This document shows positions 55,901 to 64,000 of a DNA stretch of 64,000 nucleotides, one piece after another. The position numbers were made by a program, and so were the translations under genes. The DNA comes from Rehmannia glutinosa. Taxonomy: Eukaryota; Streptophyta; Magnoliopsida; Lamiales; Orobanchaceae. The notes beneath the pieces are model-generated. The model worked only from the letters and a program-made list of their open reading frames with translations. It did no database searches and was not told where the DNA came from. The stretch is from NCBI GenBank assembly GCA_016081115.2, contig CM071929.1, positions 2,170,001 through 2,234,000 of the forward strand, written 5' to 3'. How positions within the stretch are numbered: the stretch's first letter is position 1; each line of letters opens with the position of its first letter.

Positions 55901-56319
55901 TTTATTTTTTCTATCCAAAATTTAAATTCGGGATTATTTATATATTCGAATTTCTTCTTCTTCATTATTCATTCGTTATCAACTTTTTCTATACTTTTCA
56001 AGTGCTTTCTGTTTCATTTCTATCATTAATCCATCTATAATCTTGGAATCTTATAGATATTGATCCTCTTGGGTTTTCATACATTACATTTTTATATGGT
56101 ATTAATTTTTCTTCTATTTTAATAAAGGATTCAATATTCTATTTTTGTCTTGTGTTTTCTTAACTATATTTTATTCAGTATTGCTTGTATTCCTTTACTA
56201 ACTTCTATTTCATCATTTTTATCGATTTTAAATTACAAATAACATTACAACTTGTACATAATTTTTCTATAAACCATGTTTAGTTATTTATTCCTTCTTG
56301 GAATTTATAACCTCTTGTT

Positions 56320-56541
56320 TTAATTCCTATTTTTATATATCCTATATCTTTGGCATCTATTAAATAACCGGACAAAATATATTATTTCTCCATTATTTTT
56401 AGTCATGTCTATTTCAAATGTTCCTAGGATTCCATGTCCTAAGTCCGTATGTCTTTCATCATGTAAAATTACAAGAGTTTTTTCGCCGTGATAACTTCTA
56501 TGTAATCCTTTGAATCCTATTATTAATAATCCCAAATACAC
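56320..56541 (-). pseudogene. Viral movement-protein-like fragment
   Basis: The minus-strand frame contains LGLLIIGFKGLHRSYHGEKT and HGILGTFEIDMTKNNGE, compatible with the 30K-type movement protein that opens plasmodesmata. It is the most 5' coding piece recognised. Both sides are broken. Confidence 0.45.
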
Positions 56542-56559
56542 ATATTTTATATCTTTTGT

Positions 56560-57300
56560 TATTTCTTTAGTTTCTCAACTATTTTGAAATTCAATTATCG
56601 ATCTTCTTTAGTAACACTTTCTAGTCTCTCATTTATTACTCTAATAATTCTCTTATCCGGTTGATTATTTTTATATATTTGTTTTCTTTTAATATTTTTA
56701 ATGTCTTTGTCTTTAAATAAAGCAAATTGTTGTTCTATTTTTAATACATCTTGAACTCGTTCTATTTTTTCTTCTTTTATTTAGAAAATGCATTATTTGT
56801 TTATTCATTTTAGTAATAAACCCAATTTGCAGGATTAACCCTTTTTGTATTCTTTCCTTTATTAGTATAAATCTTTTATCTTTTTGGTTATTTCTTCTAT
56901 TCCAAATTGTTCTAAATTTGTAATTCTATTTTCTCGTGTGTTTATATCTTTTATTTGTCTAGTTTTACCTACAATGTTTGAAAGTTGTTCTTTTAAATAA
57001 TCTATTTTATCATTAATTTTTTATTTTATTTTTGTAAATCTTTTGTTAAGTCTAAAATTTTATTGGTCATTCTTGTTGATGAGTTCCAAGATTTATTATT
57101 AAATCATTATGAATTCAAATGATTATCCTTACTATGAAAAAGATGTTCGAAATATTATCAAAGTTACAACCAAAGTGTAATCCTTCTAATGATGTTTTTG
57201 TTTGTTTTGAACCTCTTAACTCAAAGTTTAAATATTCAATTGATCTCATAAATTTATCGAAAATAAAATTTAACTAAAACTCCTTATGGGTGTATGGGTA
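56560..57300 (-). other. Degraded 5' coding part of the endogenous virus
   Basis: T-rich plus strand (A-rich coding strand) like the rest of the viral segment, with no piece long enough to assign. Confidence 0.35.
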
Positions 57301-57800
57301 CTTTAGAGGTAAAACAAACAACATATATATACCGTAGTTTCAAGAAATAAGAGCTAACCTTTATTTTCCCTTTTCCTTTGTTTCTCGGATCTTTGGATTT
57401 CATCTTCCTCCTTTTATTAGGTTCACCCGCATACGTCCTTCAATGGCTTTCTCTTTGCCTTCACGGACTTTTCCAATCTTTTATCGATTTAGAATTCAAA
57501 TAATTTGGAATTCGAGAAATAAGGCTATATGATGGATATGGTTACACTTATATTTTGAAACCTTAAGTATATATGTGAAGAAGTTTTACTACTCTTTTTC
57601 CCCTTCCCGAAAGAGGGTCTGTTTAAACCGAAATTTGAACTTTACTAAGATCGATCCAAAACCTTTTCAGACTGCTCGGTACCACTTGGGTGTGTTGGGG
57701 GCTGGAAAGAGTTGGTCATTTTCCAGGTTAGAAATTTGTTTTGAGAAAGCTTTTGAATTATTTAAAACTATTTAGAAAAGCGAAAGGAGACTCGGATGCT
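57301..57800 (-). other. Viral leader region
   Basis: Lies between the poly(A) signal and the first coding pieces on the minus strand. Short frames only, as expected for the long leader of pararetroviral pregenomic RNA. No primer-binding site recognised. Confidence 0.4.
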
Positions 57801-57814
57801 TATGAAAGAAAGAG

Positions 57815-57865
57815 TTTATTGCTCGAAGGTGTGTATTTACATTTACGTAACACCCCTATTTATAG
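57815..57865 (-). promoter_or_regulatory. Viral TATA box and poly(A) signal
   Basis: On the minus strand, CTATAAATAGGGGTG (plus 57851-57865) is a TATA box, and AATAAA (plus 57815-57820) follows about 35 bases downstream. A poly(A) signal just after the transcription start is typical of plant pararetroviruses, which pass it once to make terminally redundant RNA. Confidence 0.7.
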
Positions 57866-58172
57866 TCAAGGAAACTTGCATTCCTTGTATACTTAAAGCT
57901 AGGACATATGTCCTCTATCTATTGGCTTATCATATTATCTGACTCTTTATACTGCACTCCAATAATTATACGCAGTGTAGTGTCCTGGATGGACCACCTT
58001 CTTTACATTTATTCAAGACGCATGGCCATTATGGACCACTCCTTTTCTGATTTTGTATAAAGTTATTTGTCCTCTAACTTTTGAAAGTCTTGATTCCTCA
58101 TTTTCCAAAAGCATTCGGGACACCATTAAAGTAGATTTTCTTTTATAAAGTTGTCGGGACATCTGTCTTTGA

Positions 58173-58260
58173 TGACGTCATGGATGACATTTTTTTCTTC
58201 TTACTGAAATTTACTGTTTTAATTACAGCTATTATTTTATTTATTAATTTTATGACGTCA
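58173..58260 (-). promoter_or_regulatory. Two TGACGTCA (as-1-like) boxes of the viral promoter
   Basis: Palindromic TGACGTCA occurs at 58173-58180 and 58253-58260, exactly 80 bases apart and about 310-395 bases upstream of the TATA box. bZIP/TGA factors bind such boxes in caulimovirid promoters. Confidence 0.6.
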
Positions 58261-58287
58261 TGTTGATGCCATAGTAGGCCCCACTGC

Positions 58288-58805
58288 TACCAGTAATGCT
58301 TTTGAGTTGTTCAGAAATGATAGGGAAATGGGAGGCATTGGTTTGTAGTAGTGGGAATTCAAAGGAAATTGATGTGTGGCCTTATCTTGAGGATTTATCA
58401 GGGGATGTGATTTCACGAACGGCATTTGGCAGTAGTCATGAAGAAGGAAGAAGAATATTTGAGCTGCAAAAAGAAGAAGTTAAGCTTGTTTTGCAAATCC
58501 TGCAATTCTGTTTTATTCCCAGGATGGAGGTACAAATCCGTAAAATTCACCCATATCTAAAATAAGCTCTATTTGTCTATTTCAATAAGCAACCTGTTTG
58601 TTGACAGGCATTTTCCCACCAAGGCGAATAGAAGAATGAAAACAATCAAAAATGAAATTCAATCCTCGCTAAGGGTTATAATCAACGACGAGAGAAGGGA
58701 GAAATCATCCATAATGACTTATTGGATATATTGATGGGATCCAATTTCAAAGAGATTAGAGAACATGGGAACAAGAATGTGGGAATGAGCATTGAAGATA
58801 TAATT
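58288..58805 (+). pseudogene. CYP72A-like: Partial CYP72 copy B (exons 3-4, plus strand)
   Basis: Starts inside exon 3 (matching from TACCAG) and reads LLSCSEMIGKWEALVCSSG, then DVWPYLEDLSGDVISRTAFG. The next intron is nearly identical to intron 3 of the copy at 40098-42511. Exon 4 then runs to GAAGATATAATT, where the sequence switches to an inverted terminal exon. An extra base (ATTCCC instead of ATCCC) shifts the frame before the intron. The left edge abuts the viral promoter region. No start, anchor or haem site: a dead fragment. Confidence 0.82.
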
Positions 58806-59402
58806 AGATGACAACTCAAACGAGAAATGCTGCAGTATCATCGCCAACGCCATTTTTGCCTCAATCATCGCAAAGTTTTGGCCAATGCAGACTCGAGGAC
58901 CTGAGCTGAACAGTACGAAGGAGGATTGGGTCTTTGCTGCACTTGAAACTCCTCCAGAAAATCTCTCTGGTTTGAATTCCTTCACATCATCACCCCAAAT
59001 CTTGGGATCATAATGGAGTAGGCCTATTAGCAGCGTCAACTGTACCCCTACTGGTAAAATCATGTCTCCCAGTTTCACTGTCTTTGTAGGAGCTCGAATA
59101 ATCAAAGGTACTATTGGATACAACCTTAGAACCTCTTAGAAAATCATGAGTACCTGCAAGAACAACATATGTTACGCCTTATAGGTGTAGTTAAAGAATC
59201 TAAGATGGGATGAAAGTAAGTAAGTTCATACTGTTTGTGTCGTTAACATATATAGCTCGTGAGTGGTCAAGCTACGTGAAATAAATGAAAGATGAGAGAC
59301 CCTGTGTGATAGAGACAGACACAAGGACAAGTACATGAAGCCCGGATCAGATTAGTGCCTTCATGTCGGTACATGAAGCCCGGATCAGATTGAGCATTAT
59401 AC

Positions 59403-59712
59403 GTAGCCTTTTTTTTTTTTGACCAAGATCAACACACCCAAAAACAAAAACACAACAACTCCCAGGACTGCAACACTCCCAAATGGAGACTCAACAACAA
59501 CAACACACAAAAATCTTTGCACGAGCAACCACCACAAACTAAAAACCATAAATCACTGACTTGCCTATGAGCTTCAACCTTCAACCGGAAACAACAAAAA
59601 AACAAAAAAACAAAACTAGAAACAAAAATTCAACAATCACCGTAAAACCAAACTATCTGAAAAAGACAAAACTGAACAAGAAAGGGAGGACAACCTCTGA
59701 AATTCTGTAGCC
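59403..59712 (-). mobile_element. Retroposon-like insertion in intron 4 of CYP copy C
   Basis: GTAGCC at 59403-59408 and 59707-59712 flanks about 300 bases beginning with a T-run (poly(A) on the minus strand). The orthologous site in the first CYP gene (GTAGCCTTCAGAATT near 40770) lacks the insert. The body is A/C-rich and non-coding. Confidence 0.65.
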
Positions 59713-59733
59713 TTCAGAATCTGAAATTCGGTA

Positions 59734-60003
59734 AATTAAAAAAACCACCCATAAGGTTTAGTCTAAGTAGAAAACATTCCAGTTATCTTTCAAAATTACA
59801 AGTACCCTATAGGTATTACAAACACTCCCTTGAGGTTTGTATTTTTTAACAAAATACGCCCTCAAAAGGTGCAATTTTGAAAATTGAAACAAATATCAAT
59901 AGGGTATTGTAATTTTCAAAGATTGTTGTTGTTTTTTTTTTTTTTTTTTTTTTCTGTTAATTTCGATAGAACCTCAAGGGTGTTTTTTTTTTATAATTAA
60001 CCC
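59734..60003. mobile_element. AATTAC-family foldback repeat in intron 4 of CYP copy C
   Basis: Same family and same intronic place as 40783-41006. Contains a long T-run at about 59933-59953. Confidence 0.6.
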
Positions 60004-60409
60004 TTCTAAATTAGGGTGTAAGAATATTATTCTTACAATTTTAAGTTGGTTGAGACCATCGAAATTCGGTTCCTTCTTTCCAAAAACTTTCAAAACCTCT
60101 TCTCTGGCACGGGCTTGCCAGCCTTGGTATTTGCTTAGCAGTACCATTGTCCACACAAGCAAATTCGAAGTGGTTTCTGACCCAGCAACGTAGAATAGCT
60201 TGTATTCTTCAATTATATCTTCAATGCTCATTCCCACATTCCTGTTCCCATGTTCTTGAATTTCTTTGTAATTGGATCCCATTAATATGCCTAATAAGTC
60301 ATTACTGATGATTTATCCCCTCTCTCGTCGATTGATTATACCCTTTAGTGAGGTATGAGTTTCTTTGGAAATTGCTTTCATTCTTCTATTTGCCCTGGTC
60401 GGAATGTAT

Positions 60410-60842
60410 CTGTCAATAAAACAAATTACTTCTTTGAAAATAGAGGTTAAAAGAATACAAGAGTAATGAAAACAAATTACTTGTTTGGATAAAATAAGAT
60501 GAAAGAACTTATAAAATATTAGTATTGATAATTTCATAATGAAAAATGGCCAAAGTAAAAGAGGTTATTAAAATATAAGATCTTATTTTAAAAATAAAGT
60601 CGGATCCCCACTTTTTATAAAAATAGCTTACAAGCTTCTAACATTTAATTTGGGAGCTTATAACCTCAATCAGACACCCTTCAAACTAATAACCGATGTG
60701 AACTTTGCGGGTTTCAGTTTGAATTTAATTACTATTTTCTACCAGTTTCATCTTGTGTTTCAAACTTTCAATAAGTCAGAGAAAACCACATTTATAATAA
60801 TGACATCATCTTATAAATGTAACATTCACTTAATATATGTAC
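60410..60842 (-). other. Expanded intron 3 of CYP copy C
   Basis: About 433 bases against about 79 in the first copy. The extra sequence is AT-rich with a duplicated AAAACAAATTACTT word. Probably a small unidentified insertion. Confidence 0.45.
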
Positions 60843-61100
60843 CTCCATCCTGGGAATAAAACAGAATTGCAGGATTTGCATAACAAGCTTAACTTCTTCT
60901 TTTTGCAGCTCAAATATTCTTCTTCCTTCTTCATGACTACTGCCAAATGCCGTTCGTGAAATCACATCCCCTGATAAATCCTCAAGATAAGGCCACACAT
61001 CAATTTCACGTGAATTCCCACTACTTGAAACTAAGGTCTCCCGTTTTCCTATCATTTCTGAACAACTCAAAAGCATTGCTGGTATCATATTCTCCAAATA

Positions 61101-61456
61101 AACGTACCTATCACCTGCCCTATTTTCAAAAATCTAATTCGATACCATAATCTCCATTTTGGTACACTGAGACAACACATCAATCCGTATTGTATTCTCA
61201 ATTTGCCCCTCCATCTCATCGTCACTATTAACCTTCTCCCCTCATCATCACTATCACCGCTTTTCTTGTGCCAAATCAACATCATCAAGATATCCACACT
61301 ATCTCCACCAATATCACGTGCACCGCTAACCCCGCTCACGATAATAAAACAAAAAAAAAACACAAATCACTACAACATAAAAAGCAACATTTAGTGATGT
61401 TGTAAGCGAGGATATTTGGATAATAAAAGAATAACAAAAAGGAAAAATGGCATATC
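61101..61456 (-). other. Non-P450 sequence joined to CYP copy C
   Basis: The P450 match stops at about 61100. The following minus-strand sequence has short frames in a CAT/CCA-rich region, with a CACTACAACATAAAAAGCAA word near 61369. Not identified; probably part of a transposable element. Confidence 0.3.
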
Positions 61457-62366
61457 TTATATCCCCGCCACCCATTGTATCCATCTCTTGGGTGACTCCC
61501 CAGGTAAAACGTGGCGAATCATCCATGACTTTTTGTACTCGTCCCTCCTACCAAGCGCATGTTCAACTTTTTCGACGGTAGCTATGGTCTTGGGATTATT
61601 CCAAAAAGCTTCATTCGAATGCGTTTCGCTCATAACATCAGGTTGAGGGCCCTCCCCCAGCCAAGGTGTGCTTACTAGTTGAGCATATAAGCATCGAATG
61701 AACTCAGCGATCAAAATCTAATACTAGGGAGTGTTCTAACCATGTCCCGAATGTAGAAAACAACCCTATCCAAATAAAAAACCTAAAATAAAGAAAAATT
61801 AGAAAGTGCACAAAATAGTAATACATAATGTAAACGAAATAATTATTTAAAACTTACCAATAAAAGTAGAAGAGGCCCATTGAACATACTTTTCTTGATG
61901 TCTCTCCACCGTGCCCTGTTTGTAACCAACGTGTTAGTCGTATACTCGCATGACCAAGGTTGCGAATATTCCGAACATCCTCCAAGTCATCCATTATAAG
62001 GGGATTAACATAACCACAAGGGTTATTCCCAATAACCAAGCGATCCACCAAAACAACAAAATGCCTTTTAAACCGGTCCTCCGTCCAAACATTTTTAACA
62101 TCTCCGTGCATACGTGTTTTGCTGTAATTTGGTTGTTAGCCTTGTTAAAATTCTCGTTGTCATTCTTAAGAAGGTCACAACCCCGCTTTATTTTTTGGTC
62201 AATATTCACCCTCTCGTTCGAATTCCCAAAACCCGTTCAACATCCATAGCGTCAATGTGAATGGTTTTCCCTTCGATATCACCAATTCACGACTAATTGG
62301 ATTGAAATTGTCAACCAACCAAGAAGTTAAGCGTCGTATTTCAACAATCTTCATGTGCAACAGCCG
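61457..62366 (-). pseudogene. Transposon-associated plant ORF (Ulp1/plant-mobile-domain type), broken
   Basis: Minus-strand pieces in order: MKIVEIRRLTSWLVDNFNPI and SRELVISKGKPFTLT (62199-62360), then NIDQKIKRGCDLLKNDNENF (61994-62209), HGDVKNVWTEDRFKRHFVVL with NPCGYVNPLIMDDLEDVRNI (61854-62111), and PKTIATVEKVEHALGRR (61457-61714). This pattern resembles the N-terminal domain of ORFs linked to Ulp1-like proteases in plant MULE and related elements. Frame breaks separate all pieces, and its 5' end is cut by the LTR at 62367. The function in transposition is not known. The family call rests on resemblance only. Confidence 0.42.
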
Positions 62367-62627
62367 TGATAGGCGTGAGTTTTGCATGTATTTTGAGGCG
62401 TATTTTGAGCTTTAATGATGAGTAAACATGCATATACTCGTGTTAAATGTACATATTCACTCCTTGTGGAAAAGATATTACACTTTGCTTATTTTGTAAG
62501 GAATTTCATGATATTTGAAGCCAATTGAATACGAATACGAGGAAAGCAAAGTGGAAACACGGAGAATTGAGTGGATATACGAAAAGTGAAGCCTAAAAGA
62601 GCGAAAGTTGAGCGTTTACGGAAAAGA

Positions 62628-62893
62628 CAGGGGGCACACGGGTTGGGCGTGCCTCAAGACACCACCCGTGCACCCTCGTATAAGGATTATTGAAGGCTGC
62701 ATGACATGGCGCACGGGTAGCCCATGCATGGGCGCACCACCCGTGCGCCCTACAAAGAATCGAATTATCTCACGGAGTGGCGCACGGGTAGGCCGTGCTC
62801 CGATGCACCACCCGTGCGCCCTACGAGAGAGTTGGGGTATTCAGCGAGGTGGCGCACGGGTAACCCGTGCGTGGCGCACCACCCGTGCGTCTA
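62628..62893 (+). repeat. GC-rich tandem repeat in the LTR, four units of about 70-80 bp
   Basis: Each unit has GCGCACGGGTAGCCCATGC-type sequence followed by CACCACCCGTGCGCCCTA, which are inverted relative to each other, so every unit can form a hairpin. Starts at about 62628, 62710, 62780 and 62852. Confidence 0.88.
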
Positions 62894-62936
62894 CTGAATC
62901 CCATGTCTGACATTAAGCCCTAAACATGATGGGGAG

Positions 62937-62946
62937 TATAAAAAGG
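62937..62946 (+). promoter_or_regulatory. TATA box of the right-hand LTR
   Basis: TATAAAAAGG, followed about 30 bases later by a likely transcription start in GGCGCACACAAGG. Confidence 0.6.
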
Positions 62947-63884
62947 CTTTTTGGGCGCACACAAGGATTCTACGGCATTTTTGGGATCTACAACACAAGA
63001 CAAGAGTCAACTCTTGGAAGGAGACATCAAGGAGACAATCGGGTTGCATCGGAGCTTGAAGAACGGAGATATATCGAGAGATTGTCGACGCTCCTAAGTT
63101 TTCTTGTTTCTCTTTTAGTTTCAATCTTTTATTTTCATTTGTAATGACTTTGAACACTTTGTGTATAAGTTGTTTAATCATGTGTAGCTAAACTCTTGTG
63201 ATTTAGGGTTTTGGAAGTAGATTAATGAACTCTTGTTGGATGTTTTAATCTTAGTTGAAGTTATTATCTTGAATCCTATTTGAGTATTTTGAGCTTATTC
63301 TTGTTTTATCACTTGATCAATGATTTAACTTGTTTGATATATTGATTCATAATTCGAGAGATGAGTTTCAATATTAGATCTTGAATACTCGACACAAATA
63401 TTTGCATGAATCGAGAGGTTTGTAAATATTTGTGAGGATATTTGATCTTTTGTGCTTTTGGGAGTTGAATGCTTTATGTTGAGTAGAGATGCTATCATAA
63501 GTATTTCAATCTACGTTTTATATGCATCTCGAGAGGGAGGATAAAATAGCTTTGTGATCGCGTCTTATAGGAATATTGATAATAACGTGGCTTGATTTAG
63601 GACAACAAGAGGATTATTAATCGAAACCTTAACTCGGAAATCCATTACATCATCTTGATACTTCTTTCATTTGTGTTATCTTATTCTTGTGTTTTAGTGA
63701 TTTAAATTGTCTTAATCTCAAAACAACAATCATCAAATTTCGATCGTCTAAATAAAAAAATAAGACTATCTTGGTTAAATACTTAGCATATTAATTTATT
63801 AGTCTCCGTGGATACGACCTTGCTACCCTATTCGATAACGTACACCGTACACTTGCGGTGAAGCTAAATAATATAGGCGAACAA

Positions 63885-63903
63885 GTTTTTGGCGCCGTTC
63901 CGG
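63885..63903 (+). promoter_or_regulatory. Primer-binding site of the right-hand gypsy element
   Basis: TTTTTGGCGCCGTTCCGGG lies one base after the LTR end (CA). TGGCGCCGTT-type sites are typical of plant Ty3/gypsy elements. Confidence 0.75.
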
Positions 63904-64000
63904 GACTAATACAATTTATGGTGCTAATATTGCGATAGATAGAATTATTCTTAATTTAGACATTTTTTTACTATTTATTTTGTTTTGGTGTGACTTTAAT
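63904..64000 (+). other. Start of the internal region of the right-hand gypsy element
   Basis: AT-rich untranslated leader. gag is expected beyond the window. Confidence 0.5.

Larger units (their letters stand above)
50930..58285 (-). mobile_element. Endogenous pararetrovirus (Caulimoviridae), nearly full length, degraded
   Basis: On the minus strand, in order from 58260 down: a viral-type promoter, a poly(A) signal, a long leader, a movement-protein-like piece, coat-protein-like pieces with a CCHC knuckle, an aspartic protease, a reverse transcriptase with YIDD, RNase H, and a viroplasmin (transactivator) domain. The order and 7.3-kb size fit a plant pararetrovirus with a separate transactivator ORF. 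No LTRs are present. Many frame breaks and stops, and an inserted 480-bp AT-rich element near 54605-55088, show it is an old chromosomal copy. The genus was not determined. No tRNA-Met primer-binding site was recognised. Confidence 0.82.
58801..61100 (-). pseudogene. CYP72A-like: Partial CYP72 copy C (exons 5-3, minus strand), rearranged
   Basis: Exons 61091-60843, 60409-60037 and 59153 downward are recognisable; exons 1 and 2 with the membrane anchor are absent, replaced by unrelated sequence from about 61100. Exon 3 is 249 bases where 248 is needed. Exon 4 has an in-frame TAA (RRERG then stop) and the I-helix VAGSETTSN. Exon 5 has a TAA at plus 59136-59138 just before EVLRLYP, then an intact haem segment FSSGPRVCIG at plus 58881-58910. 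After FELSSNY the normal C terminus is lost: the frame runs into the antisense of exon 4 of copy B (IFNAHSHILVPMF). Clearly a pseudogene. Confidence 0.85.
62367..63883 (+). mobile_element. 5' LTR of a Ty3/gypsy element running off the window
   Basis: Begins TGATAGGCGTGAGTTTTGC and ends AGGCGAACA, directly followed by AGTTTTTGGCGCCG, a primer-binding site. Length is about 1.5 kb. A TATA box TATAAAAAGG lies at 62937-62946. The upstream half (U3) contains a GC-rich tandem repeat. The body of the element lies beyond 64000. Confidence 0.78.

Noticed and set aside
57575..57775. Plus-strand 66-residue frame beside the virus
   Set aside because: It lies opposite to the viral leader, has no recognisable motif and no promoter of its own.
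60947..61150. Plus-strand frame with a possible start
   Set aside because: Complement of CYP exon 3 of copy C continuing into unrelated DNA.

Overview
This is a nuclear genomic window from a flowering plant, most likely a eudicot and perhaps an asterid (that last point is only an impression). The evidence is spliceosomal genes with GT-AG introns, a plant-type solanesyl diphosphate synthase, CYP72-type cytochrome P450 copies, plant LTR retrotransposons, tRNA-derived SINE fragments, a plant L1-type LINE and an endogenous caulimovirid. Most of the window is AT-rich, transposon-derived and intergenic. There are no bacterial-style operons.

Layout. 1-6.3 kb: orphan exon-like fragments (1-134, 2457-2642, 4681-4871, 5147-5203) among a SINE and two copies of a terminal-inverted-repeat element stuffed with a CACATTTACA minisatellite. 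6.3-7.9 kb and 13.7-14.7 kb: two near-complete palindromes, each flanked by a 9-bp target duplication (Mutator-like foldback elements). 8.3-8.6 kb: a CACTA-type terminus. 10.7-13.3 kb: an inverted pair of GAGCTCGACTCG-rich repeats. 16.5-20.6 kb: small TIR elements, a 5'-truncated LINE with a perfect 10-bp target duplication, and a TIR element nested in a SINE. 20.8-24.9 kb: the only clear host gene of normal structure, a six-exon SPS gene with one base missing in its last exon. 25.2-25.9 kb: hAT transposase remnant. 26.1-36.2 kb: a 10-kb Ty3/gypsy element of the Tat/Retand type with paired LTRs, gag, protease, RT, two RNase H domains, integrase, a tandem-repeat block and an antisense ORF. 37.8-38.0 kb: a ribosomal-protein-type promoter without a recognisable gene.

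40.1-42.5 kb: a complete-length five-exon CYP72-like gene on the minus strand with three single-base frame breaks. 42.5-50.9 kb: repeats, including a (TA)n-flanked element with a 118-bp minisatellite and two promoter-bearing LTR-like segments. 50.9-58.3 kb: a nearly full-length, heavily broken endogenous pararetrovirus on the minus strand, ending in a recognisable promoter with two TGACGTCA boxes. 58.3-61.1 kb: two further partial CYP72 copies fused head to head by an inversion with 5-bp microhomology. 61.4-62.4 kb: a broken transposon-associated plant ORF, interrupted by the 5' LTR and primer-binding site of another gypsy element that runs off the right edge.

How the parts relate: SPS makes the plastoquinone side chain and has no functional link to its neighbours. 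The CYP copies share an intronic MITE, so that insertion predates their duplication. Single-base indels recur in otherwise conserved exons (SPS as well as CYP), so some breaks may be assembly errors; the nonsense codons and rearranged structure of the second CYP locus, LINE and virus are real decay as far as the sequence shows.
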